Source: Lachnospiraceae bacterium (GTDB lineage Bacteria > Bacillota > Clostridia > Lachnospirales > Lachnospiraceae). Taken from it: DNA of 32,040 nt. The translations under genes were made by a program, and so were the position numbers. Shown here one piece after another: positions 1 to 6,441 of this stretch; within the stretch, counting starts at the first letter, position 1; each line of letters starts with the position of its first letter. The notes below the pieces were generated by a model that saw nothing but the letters and a program-made list of their open reading frames with translations, was not told the DNA's origin and did no database searches. The stretch spans positions 1-32,040 of the forward strand of contig JAJPXU010000145.1 in NCBI GenBank assembly GCA_021205305.1, in the 5' to 3' direction.

Positions 1-100
1 TAAACCTGCACAGTCTGTCTTTTCATTTCGATGCTGTTCTGAACTGTTACAAAAACACAGCCTTTAGCAGATAATGAACGGTTGTTATAAAATTCCAACA
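1..100. repeat. Inverted copy of a dispersed palindromic repeat unit
   Basis: Bases 1-75 read on the minus strand give TAACAGTTCAGAACAGCATC followed by a stretch ending in GACTGTGCAGGTTTA. The same unit lies in the plus orientation at about 22047-22125. The piece CTGCTAAAGGCTGT precedes the unit here (minus strand) but follows it at 22101-22115, as expected if the units can occur head to tail. No gene lies in 1-183. A weak promoter-like pair, TTTAGC (63-68) and TATAAA (86-91) 17 bases apart, could serve the gene at 184. Confidence 0.6.
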
Positions 101-183
101 TAAATTCGATAGGAATGTGCAGACTAAGGTAGAGAGAAAATGACAGGACAGATGAGGTCTGTCAGAAAGGCGGCTTTCTACCA

Positions 184-570
184 ATGAAGAATCGATTTAT
201 TCGCTGCGGGATGTATGGATGGTGTCTGGAAGTGCTGTGGACGGGTTTGCATTCCCTTGCCCGTCACGATCCGAAGCTGATGGGGTTTTCTTCTCTGCAT
301 ATGTTTCCCATTTATGGACTGGCCTCTCTGATTGCGCCGCTCTCGGGTGCTCTGAAGCGGTTTAATACCTTTACGAGAGGCCTGATTTACATGGTCGGCA
401 TTTTCGCGGTCGAATATTCCTCCGGGATGTGGCTGAAAAAGAGAGATCAGTGTCCCTGGGACTACAGTGATTCCCCTTACCAGGTGAATGGGGTGATTCG
501 GCTTGATTACGCGCCGATCTGGTTTCTGACCGGGCTGTTTTTTGAAAAGGCGGGAAAAGCGGGGGAATAA
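184..570 (+). CDS. CmpB-like putative ABC transporter permease (small membrane protein)
   Basis: A 128-residue integral membrane protein of the PF06541 type (putative ABC transporter permease, CmpB-like). The family is named after a loosely described permease and its substrate is unknown. The supporting motif is CPWDYSDSPYQVNG near residues 90-103, followed by a hydrophobic stretch and a tryptophan. Hydrophobic segments lie near residues 40-60, 66-80 and 108-120. An AAAGGCGG ribosome binding site (about 165-172) supports the ATG at 184. The gene stands alone and is convergent with the minus-strand operon, sharing a terminator with it. At 128 residues it is at the short end for the family. The family call is fairly safe; the biochemical role is unknown. 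Confidence 0.7.
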   Translation: MKNRFIRCGMYGWCLEVLWTGLHSLARHDPKLMGFSSLHMFPIYGLASLIAPLSGALKRFNTFTRGLIYMVGIFAVEYSSGMWLKKRDQCPWDYSDSPYQVNGVIRLDYAPIWFLTGLFFEKAGKAGE

Positions 571-587
571 CCATGCTTTCCCGCTTT
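556..587. terminator. Bidirectional terminator between convergent genes
   Basis: AAAGCGGG (556-563) pairs perfectly with CCCGCTTT (580-587). The hairpin overlaps the 3' end of the plus-strand gene at 184-570 and the stop of the minus-strand gene ending at 586. On the minus strand it is followed by TTTT, on the plus strand only by a short T run. Confidence 0.6.
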
Positions 588-1440
588 AATGACATCTGTG
601 GCTAGTGATTTGCCGAAGCAAATCAATGATTTCATGCTCGATCTCAGATGAAAAACCGTCCACGCTGGGGATGGGCTGTTTTGTGACACCGTCCACACAG
701 CCGAGCGCAACGATTCGGCAGAGGTAGCCGGATATGGTTTCATAAGAAGGAAAGAGCGGCTGTTCCTGCAGAAGATCCAGATAAGCGACCAGCGCATAGG
801 CCCCCCAGTTTGAGGTAGTAGCAATGATCAATTCATCGACCGTGATTTCGCAGGGGATGAGTGAAAGTTTTTCAGAAATTACATCTTTGAGGTTTCCCAT
901 CCCAATTTCGTTGCCGCCGTCGCCGATCCCGATGGTGAGAATATGGGCGGAGGAGGCAAGCTCAAACATGGTGTCAATGTGAGCAGTCTGCTCGGAGATA
1001 CTGACACCTCTCATGTTCGCGTATTCATGGTTCTGGTTTCTGCCGCAGCGTTCTACGGAAATCAGGCACACTGGGTGAAAGTGATCTATGAGACTCTGAT
1101 ACCAGGCTGTGTTTGCGTGTACTCCCACATAGAGGACAAAGATACCTTCCGGTTCAAACAGGCCGTCGCAGATGCGGTCTGTGATGATGATGGGGGTAAA
1201 TCCGAGCTTTTTAAGAGCCAGCGCGATGCTGAAAGCACCGGGCGGGCCGTCCGTTTCCGCATGCCCGGCCACATAAAACCCGGTCGTGAGAAAAACGGTC
1301 CCGCGCTCCAGCGAAAGAGGGCGCTCGGCGGCTTTTTTGCAGTAGGCTGTTTCAAGATATTCTTTTAGCTGTGACATCCCGCGTCCGGAGTAGCGCAGCA
1401 CAATGTCTTCGATGGTGTTTGACGGTCGGTTTGTGTTCAT
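586..1440 (-). CDS. DUF4392 / D-glutamate cyclase C-terminal (GLUCM_C) domain protein
   Basis: A 284-residue soluble protein of the DUF4392 family (PF14336), equivalent to the C-terminal half of animal D-glutamate cyclase DGLUCY, which converts D-glutamate to 5-oxo-D-proline. Seen directly: ETDGPPGA at residues 62-69, ERCGR near 130-134, and the glycine-rich motif GIGDGGNEIGMGN at about 171-183, which I recognise as typical of the family. The ATG is preceded by ATAGGAGAAA. It is the last gene of a minus-strand run containing a DUF1445 protein (the other DGLUCY half) and pxpABC, about 140 bases after pxpA. I infer a role in D-glutamate/5-oxoproline catabolism. Whether this domain alone is the cyclase is not known from the sequence. 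Confidence 0.8.
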   Translation of the reverse strand: MNTNRPSNTIEDIVLRYSGRGMSQLKEYLETAYCKKAAERPLSLERGTVFLTTGFYVAGHAETDGPPGAFSIALALKKLGFTPIIITDRICDGLFEPEGIFVLYVGVHANTAWYQSLIDHFHPVCLISVERCGRNQNHEYANMRGVSISEQTAHIDTMFELASSAHILTIGIGDGGNEIGMGNLKDVISEKLSLIPCEITVDELIIATTSNWGAYALVAYLDLLQEQPLFPSYETISGYLCRIVALGCVDGVTKQPIPSVDGFSSEIEHEIIDLLRQITSHRCH

Positions 1441-1582
1441 GCCCGTTTCTCCTATATCCTGCCTTGTCTGGTAATTATTTGTTACAAAAATCGGATCCTG
1501 CTGACAGCAAACATTGTCGGAATGTTATCGGTCACACTTTGGTTGATTTATCTTATCTTTGTCACCATAGTAATGCAAAGCA

Positions 1583-2362
1583 TCACTTTACACAGGCGAT
1601 CACATCGTCCATCGGCATGGGCGTAATGCCCTCCGCCTTAAGTGCATCGCGGATGCTTTTCGCGAAGGCAAGCGCTGCCGGATTGTCGCCGTGGATGCAG
1701 ACGGAATCCGCTTCCACCTCAATTTCCCGGCCGGTGATGGCAGTGACGGTGCCATATTTTACCATTTGAATGACACGGGCGAGTGCTTCTTCCCGGTTGG
1801 AAATGACAGCGCCCGGTTTGCTTCTGGCGACCAGGGAGCCGTCTTCTTCATACGCGCGGTCGGCAAAAACTTCCCGGGCGGCGCGAAGGCCGTATTTTTT
1901 TGCGGAGAAAACCAGCTGGCTTTTGGCGGGACCAAGTAAAATCAGGCTCGGATTCACCGCTGCGATGCCTTCGCAGATCGCGTCGGCAATGGCTGAATCT
2001 TTCACTGCCATGTTGTAAAGTGCGCCATGCGGTTTTACATGCTGTAATGTGACGTCGTTTGCCGCGCAGAACGCGTGCAGTGCTCCAATCTGATACACGA
2101 CGATGGCGGTGATTTCTTCCGCAGGCAGGCTCATATTGCGGCGGCCGAAGCCAACCAGATCCTGAAATCCGGGGTGTGCGCCGATATGCACCTGGTTTTC
2201 CTTTGCAAGACGTACGGTTTTCTGCATAACAAGCGGGTCTGAGGCATGGAAGCCGCAGGCGACGTTTGCAGAGGTGATATAGGGGAGAATTTCTTCGTCC
2301 ATCCCACATTTGTAGTTGCCGAAGCTCTCTCCGAGATCGCAGTTTAGATCAATGGTTTGCAT
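1583..2362 (-). CDS. pxpA: 5-oxoprolinase subunit PxpA (LamB/YcsF family)
   Basis: A 259-residue protein of the LamB/YcsF family. In bacteria PxpA, PxpB and PxpC together form the ATP-dependent 5-oxoprolinase that opens pyroglutamate to glutamate. Visible family motifs: DLNCDLGES at residues 5-13, NVACGFHASDP at 33-43, GAHPGFQD at 61-68 and HVKPHGALYN at 108-117. Length is normal for the family (about 250). The ATG has an upstream GGGAGGAAA site. It lies between the DUF1445 gene (73 bases upstream, with a palindromic repeat in the gap) and the DUF4392 gene. The grouping of ycsF, ycsI, kipI and kipA in Bacillus subtilis is the same association. Confidence 0.93.
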   Translation of the reverse strand: MQTIDLNCDLGESFGNYKCGMDEEILPYITSANVACGFHASDPLVMQKTVRLAKENQVHIGAHPGFQDLVGFGRRNMSLPAEEITAIVVYQIGALHAFCAANDVTLQHVKPHGALYNMAVKDSAIADAICEGIAAVNPSLILLGPAKSQLVFSAKKYGLRAAREVFADRAYEEDGSLVARSKPGAVISNREEALARVIQMVKYGTVTAITGREIEVEADSVCIHGDNPAALAFAKSIRDALKAEGITPMPMDDVIACVK

Positions 2363-2387
2363 AGTATTTCCTCCCAGAAGGTGTGGT

Positions 2388-2442
2388 TATTAACGGTTTA
2401 GAACAGCAGGCCACAGGTCTGGCTCTGAACGGTTATCAATAC
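2388..2442. repeat. Palindromic intergenic repeat copy between DUF1445 gene and pxpA
   Basis: Read on the minus strand this stretch runs from TAACCGTTCAGAGCC to CCTGCTGTTCTAAACCGTTA, the same layout as the copies at 22391-22456 and 27112-27165. It overlaps the last codons and stop of the DUF1445 gene, so part of the repeat is translated. Confidence 0.55.
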
Positions 2443-3230
2443 TTCAGTTCCGTATTTCGAATGTCGGTGATGAACATATGTCCCGGCGCGTGTGTGATTG
2501 CGAGCGATGGCTTCGATTCCATTACCACATTTTGCGGGGTGACGCCGCAGGGCCAGAAAACGGGGACTTCCCCGGCATGGATGGTCACCATATCGCCAAA
2601 ATCCGGATGACTGATATCGGCGATGCCGATGGCTTCCGGACATCCGATGTGGATCGGGGCGCCGTGGACGCGGGGCATGGCGCCGGTCACCTGGACGGCC
2701 CGCGGAACCAGCTCATAGGGGATGGGGCGCATGCTGACGACCATGCTGCCGTGAAAAATGCCGGCCGGGGTGCAGGGAATATTGGTGCGGTACATGGGAA
2801 CGTTGCGGCCTTCTTCGATATGACGAACAGGCACTCTTGCGTCGAGCAATTCCGCTTCAAAGGAAAAACTGCACCCGATCAGAAAGCTGACAAAATCCTC
2901 CTGCCAGAATTCGGAAACATCGGTGTATTCTCCGGCAAGAATACCATCCCGGAAAACACGATACCGCGGAATTTCGCGCGCGATATCCGCTCCGTCTGCG
3001 ATCTCTTTCAGGAAACGGCTGCCGGTATCACTGACCTCCAGAAGAGGGCAGGAGCGCGGGTTGCGCTGTGAAAACAGCAGAAAATCATAGGCGTAGGACG
3101 CCGGCAGTACGACCAGATTCGCCTGTGCGTATCCGGCGCACATTCCGGAGGTCTGTCCGCTGATCTGCCCATCGCGGATGCGTGCGCGCACTTCGCGCGG
3201 GGACATGGTGGTGTAATCCTCTATTTTCAT
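2436..3230 (-). CDS. DUF1445 / D-glutamate cyclase family protein (YcsI-like, 'putative hydro-lyase')
   Basis: A 264-residue protein of the PF07286 family, long annotated as putative hydro-lyase (B. subtilis YcsI) and equivalent to the N-terminal half of animal DGLUCY. Motifs seen: an N-terminal SPREVRARIRDG at residues 10-21, GYAQANLVVLP at 33-43, NPRSCPLLEV at 57-66 and FWPCGVTPQN in the C-terminal third. Length is normal (about 260). The ATG at 3230 has AAAGGAGT upstream. It sits 44 bases after pxpC and 73 before pxpA. In context, a role in making or handling 5-oxoproline from D-glutamate is likely. The exact reaction of the stand-alone bacterial protein is inferred. Confidence 0.88.
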   Translation of the reverse strand: MKIEDYTTMSPREVRARIRDGQISGQTSGMCAGYAQANLVVLPASYAYDFLLFSQRNPRSCPLLEVSDTGSRFLKEIADGADIAREIPRYRVFRDGILAGEYTDVSEFWQEDFVSFLIGCSFSFEAELLDARVPVRHIEEGRNVPMYRTNIPCTPAGIFHGSMVVSMRPIPYELVPRAVQVTGAMPRVHGAPIHIGCPEAIGIADISHPDFGDMVTIHAGEVPVFWPCGVTPQNVVMESKPSLAITHAPGHMFITDIRNTELKY

Positions 3231-3274
3231 GGAATGACTCCTTTGAATTTTGCTAACAGCTCGTCTGTTAGCAA

Positions 3275-4168
3275 TTACAGTTGCTCCTGTGCCGCCTCAA
3301 CCGTGATTTTTTGAAAACGCACAGTATACCCAGGCCGTACCTGAGCGAGCGCAGGTAAATCCGCAGTGCAGACCGTGGCGATTTTGGCATATCCGCCGGT
3401 CGTCTGGCGGTCAGCGAGCAGAATAATAGGCTGCCCCGCGGGTGTGACCTGGATGGAGCCGAATACGATGGCGTCAGAGACAATATCCGTCCCATGTCTG
3501 CTTTCAATGGCAGAGCCTGTCAGCCGGCAGCCCATGCGGTCGCTTTCCTGTGAAACCGTGTAGGCGTTTGTATAAAAGGTCTTCAGCCCCTCGTCCGAGA
3601 ACAGATCCTCCTGCGGGCCGCCGATCACGCGGACGGTAAGGTCCTCCGGGTATGTATAGGACGGCGCGGAACGGTCTGCGATCTCTTCATATATAACAGA
3701 AGAAATTCCCACCGGAAGCAGGTCGCCGGTTTTCAATGTGCGCCCTTCGAATCCGCCGATTGCGCATTTCAGGTTGGTGGAGCGGCTGCCGAGCACGATG
3801 GGAACATCGATGCCGCCGCTGAGGGCAAGGTAGCTTCTGCAGCCGGAAAGCGCGGTTCCTGCCATCAGGGTCTGTCCCTTTTTGACCGGAAACGGACGGT
3901 TCATTGGACAAGCGGCTCCGTCAAGCAGCGGAACCATATCCGCACCGGTGAGTGCCAGAATGGCGTCGCCTTCAAACTGATAAACGCCGCCGAAAAGAGT
4001 AAATTCCAGGACAGCCTCGCCGTGTTCATTGCCAACCAGATCATTGGCTGCCTGGTACGCGCGCGTATCCATTACGCCGGAACAGGGCATCCCAAGTGCC
4101 TGATAGCCGGTTCGTCCAAAATCCTGAACCGTAGTCAGTGCGCCGGGATTGAGTACGCGAATTGCCAT
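3275..4168 (-). CDS. pxpC: 5-oxoprolinase subunit PxpC (biotin-dependent carboxyltransferase-like, KipA family)
   Basis: A 297-residue protein of the PxpC/KipA family, one of the cyclophilin-like carboxyltransferase-type subunits of bacterial 5-oxoprolinase. Motifs: LNPGALTTVQDFGRTGYQ near residues 5-22, GMPCSGVMD just after, LALSGGIDVP in the middle, SDRMGCRL and DGRQTTGG-like ADRQTTGGYAKIA near the end. The frame stays open upstream to 4237, but the ATG at 4168 has an AAGGAGGC site seven bases upstream and matches the usual family start, so it is preferred. Only 19 bases separate it from pxpB, so the two are translationally close. PxpB and PxpC normally act as a complex. Confidence 0.93.
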   Translation of the reverse strand: MAIRVLNPGALTTVQDFGRTGYQALGMPCSGVMDTRAYQAANDLVGNEHGEAVLEFTLFGGVYQFEGDAILALTGADMVPLLDGAACPMNRPFPVKKGQTLMAGTALSGCRSYLALSGGIDVPIVLGSRSTNLKCAIGGFEGRTLKTGDLLPVGISSVIYEEIADRSAPSYTYPEDLTVRVIGGPQEDLFSDEGLKTFYTNAYTVSQESDRMGCRLTGSAIESRHGTDIVSDAIVFGSIQVTPAGQPIILLADRQTTGGYAKIATVCTADLPALAQVRPGYTVRFQKITVEAAQEQL

Positions 4169-4187
4169 GCATTTTGCCTCCTTATTT

Positions 4188-4913
4188 TCAGATTTCCAGC
4201 GGCCATTCCCCGCGCGTCTGCATCCGGCGGATGTCATAATAATCGCTGGAGTTAATCGGATAAAAACGGATAGTATCTCCCGCGCGGCAGAGCACAGGTT
4301 CTTCCCGCTCCGGATTATAAAAATCCAGCGGAGTGCTTCCGATCAGCCGCCAGCCGCCCGGTGATTCGAGCGGATATACGCCGGTCTGGTTTCCGCCAAT
4401 GCCGACCGCTCCTTTGGGGATTTTGACGCGGGGAGTGGAGAGCCTTGGCATGGCAATCCGCTCATCGAGTCCGCCCAGGTAGACAAAACCGGGCAAAAAG
4501 CCAAGCATGTAGACGCGGTATTCGGTTCCACTGTGGATAGCGATGATCTCATCCCGGTCAATTCCGGTATAGCGTTCCAGATCGGGCAGATCCGGCCCAA
4601 AGTGTGAGCCGTAGCAGCAGGGAATCTTAAGAACCCGGCCAGTGCCAGTCCTGGAAGACTGCGGAAGCTGTGCAAGCCGCAGGATTATTGATTTTAACTC
4701 GTCAAATTTCAGGATAGACGGCTCGTAAACGACCAGCAGAGAACGGAAGGTCGGTACGAGTTCCGTGATACCGGGGATGGACGCTTCCTGGATTCGTGCG
4801 GCGAGCGCATGGACGCGGTCGTTTATGGCCGGATCAATTTTGTCTCCGAATTCTGCTGCCAAAGCGCGGTCTCCGGCGGGCAATATTCGTACAGTTTCTG
4901 TCGTAGCTTTCAT
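4188..4913 (-). CDS. pxpB: 5-oxoprolinase subunit PxpB (KipI family)
   Basis: A 241-residue protein of the PxpB/KipI family, partner of PxpC in 5-oxoprolinase. Motifs: ILPAGDRALAAEFGD near residues 10-24, the Y-G-x-x-FGPDL segment in the middle, YRVYMLGFLPGFVYLGGL near 130-147, PRVKIPKGAVGIGGNQTGVYP-type region after it (typical of the family), and GGWRLIG near the end. Length is normal. The site upstream of the ATG is weak (AAAGGAT), and a 110-base gap with a short palindrome separates it from the aminotransferase gene. In B. subtilis KipI also inhibits the sporulation kinase KinA, but with this operon the metabolic role is more likely. Confidence 0.93.
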   Translation of the reverse strand: MKATTETVRILPAGDRALAAEFGDKIDPAINDRVHALAARIQEASIPGITELVPTFRSLLVVYEPSILKFDELKSIILRLAQLPQSSRTGTGRVLKIPCCYGSHFGPDLPDLERYTGIDRDEIIAIHSGTEYRVYMLGFLPGFVYLGGLDERIAMPRLSTPRVKIPKGAVGIGGNQTGVYPLESPGGWRLIGSTPLDFYNPEREEPVLCRAGDTIRFYPINSSDYYDIRRMQTRGEWPLEI

Positions 4914-5023
4914 GATTGAACGATATCCTTTGTATTATCTAAACTCTTATGCCCGATGCGCGGCTGCTGCCAAATATAAAAGTCTTCGCATCTATGCTTC
5001 GGCAGCCACTACAGCATGCTGTA

Positions 5024-5878
5024 TTAAACAGGTGCGCCGGGATTTGTCGCCTCATGGAATTCCGCGATCAGGGCCTCGCGGAGTTTCTCTAGCAGCTCCG
5101 GCTGTTTCCCGCCGACGGGTTTTCCATCAATTTCATTTGCCCACAGGCAGAGGTTGCTGGAGCTGGTTACAATTACTTCTTCCGCCGCGAACAGGTCGTC
5201 AAGCGTGAAAGCGGTTTCATTTACCGGAATGCAGAGCTTTTTGCACATTCGAATCAGATGCGCGCGGGCAATGCCCGGCAGGATCAGATTGTCTGTCGGC
5301 GCGGTGCGGAGCATACCGTCCTGTATAATATGAACGTTGCTGTGCGCACACTCGGTCACGCGTCCGCCCGGCCGGTAAAAAACAGATTCCTGGCATCCGG
5401 CTTCCTTCGCGCGCTGCGCTGCCATAACGGAAGGGATCAGGTTCAGCGTTTTGATGTTGCAGTGATAGAAGCGGGTATCCTCTGTTGTGACCAGTCGGAT
5501 CGGGTCTTTCCCGTCTGAGATCTCCTGATGCGTCAGGGTAATCCAGAGGTTTCCGGGACCATCTGTAAAAATATGATTGCGCTGTCCGGTGCCGCGCGTT
5601 ACCTGATAATAGACAAAGAGGTCGCCGCTGTCCATTTTGCGGACCAGATCATTCAGAAGGTCCTTCAATTCCACCTTCGTAACCGGCATCTGAATTTTCA
5701 GCAGTCCGGCGCTGTTGAAAAAGCGGTCAATATGTTCATCGAGCGCGAAAATGTGGTAATTGCGGCAGGGACCGGCATCGTACACACCGTCTCCGAACCA
5801 GCAGACCCGGTCATTCATCGGAATCGACATCTCTTCCAGTTCTCCGAATTTTCCATTATAATATCCGAGTGTTTTCAT
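5024..5878 (-). CDS. Class IV (branched-chain/D-amino-acid) aminotransferase, probably D-amino-acid transaminase
   Basis: A 284-residue PLP enzyme of fold type IV. The Schiff-base lysine is K143 in YHCNIKTLNLIPSVMA, very like the CDIKSLNLLPN motif of D-alanine transaminase. The family glutamate falls in the RVTECAHSNVHI segment near residue 174, and the N-terminal DRVCWFGDGVYDA matches the class IV start. D-amino-acid transaminase swaps D-Ala plus 2-oxoglutarate with pyruvate plus D-Glu. It is the first gene of the minus-strand operon with pxpBC, DUF1445, pxpA and DUF4392, so I infer it supplies or drains D-glutamate. The ATG has AAGGGAGGCGG upstream. 4-Amino-4-deoxychorismate lyase or branched-chain specificity cannot be excluded. 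Confidence 0.82.
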   Translation of the reverse strand: MKTLGYYNGKFGELEEMSIPMNDRVCWFGDGVYDAGPCRNYHIFALDEHIDRFFNSAGLLKIQMPVTKVELKDLLNDLVRKMDSGDLFVYYQVTRGTGQRNHIFTDGPGNLWITLTHQEISDGKDPIRLVTTEDTRFYHCNIKTLNLIPSVMAAQRAKEAGCQESVFYRPGGRVTECAHSNVHIIQDGMLRTAPTDNLILPGIARAHLIRMCKKLCIPVNETAFTLDDLFAAEEVIVTSSSNLCLWANEIDGKPVGGKQPELLEKLREALIAEFHEATNPGAPV

Positions 5879-5917
5879 AAAAATCCGCCTCCCTTAAGTT
5901 GAACAACAGTAAAAATG

Positions 5918-5972
5918 TAAAAAAAGAGACGAAGGGAAATCCGGGTTTGATCGTGACTTCTTTGTCGTCTCT
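5918..5972 (-). terminator. Intrinsic terminator in the leader of the D-glutamate/5-oxoproline operon (attenuator candidate)
   Basis: On the minus strand AGAGACGA (5972-5965) can pair with TCGTCTCT (5932-5925), followed directly by seven T residues (5925-5919). The hairpin begins only a few bases after the predicted transcription start (about 5976), and the first gene starts at 5878 beyond it. It is therefore placed to stop most transcripts before the operon. Confidence 0.6.
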
Positions 5973-5982
5973 GTCTGCCCTG

Positions 5983-6011
5983 ATTTTAGGAACGTTTGCG
6001 GAAATTGTCAA
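5983..6011 (-). promoter_or_regulatory. Sigma-A promoter of the minus-strand D-glutamate/5-oxoproline operon
   Basis: On the minus strand TTGACA (6011-6006) and TAAAAT (5988-5983) are separated by exactly 17 bases. The -35 box is perfect and the -10 differs from consensus by one base. It is the only strong minus-strand match I noticed in the 563-bp divergent region. Confidence 0.75.
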
Positions 6012-6154
6012 CCATCTTTTGAAATTCTTAAATAATTTTGCGGAAACAAAAATCGGGAAAATGTTTTTTTGAAAAGAGTTGAAACGACCGAAATAAATTT
6101 GGATGGTTTCAAAATTCGGCAATTTCCTTGCGGAAAAACAAAGAAGGGGCAGAG

Positions 6155-6183
6155 TTGACAGATCAAAAAGATTGGAGTATAGT
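6155..6183 (+). promoter_or_regulatory. Sigma-A promoter facing the livKHMGF operon
   Basis: TTGACA (6155-6160) and TATAGT (6178-6183) are separated by 17 bases. The predicted start is near 6190, leaving a leader of about 250 bases before livK at 6442. A terminator hairpin follows at 6208-6244. Confidence 0.75.
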
Positions 6184-6207
6184 CGGCGCATGGTCAGACG
6201 AACAAAG

Positions 6208-6244
6208 GCGTTTGGTGGCGAGAAAGCTGCCAGGCGCTTTTTTT
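6208..6244 (+). terminator. Intrinsic terminator in the liv operon leader (attenuator candidate)
   Basis: GCGTTTGGTGGC (6208-6219) can pair over its full length, with several G-U pairs, with GCTGCCAGGCGC (6226-6237) around a GAGAAA loop. Seven T residues follow (6238-6244). It sits about 20-55 bases after the predicted transcription start, mirroring the divergent leader. Confidence 0.65.
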
Positions 6245-6340
6245 ATGCGCAGGGCTGCGTAAGGATTATTCTGGCTGATGCCAGACGCAGCCCGCGCAGA
6301 CGAGTGGGACTTGGAAAGCCGCCTTCTGCTCGATTGTCCG
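6245..6340 (+). repeat. Hairpin-rich dispersed repeat in the liv leader
   Basis: GCGC-A-GGGCTGCG (6247-6259) pairs with CGCAGCCCGCGC (6286-6297), one bulged A apart, enclosing a second hairpin CTGGC-TGAT-GCCAG (6271-6284). The left part resembles 27257-27287 and 29124-29154. The right part (GACGAGT to CTGCTCGAT, 6300-6335) resembles 29222-29262. The rest of the leader to 6441 shows nothing clear apart from the ribosome binding site of livK. Confidence 0.5.
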
Positions 6341-6441
6341 AAATAACAATGACCATATCAGTCAGGATCAGGCAACTGTGAAGATAAGGAATTCTGTTAC
6401 GGCTACCGGATCAGAAAGCTCAGAAGAGGAGGAATTGTATT

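Noticed and set aside
943-1368. Plus-strand frame of 141 codons opposite the DUF4392 gene
   Set aside because: It is the antisense shadow of a gene with clear family motifs, and has no motif or ribosome binding site.
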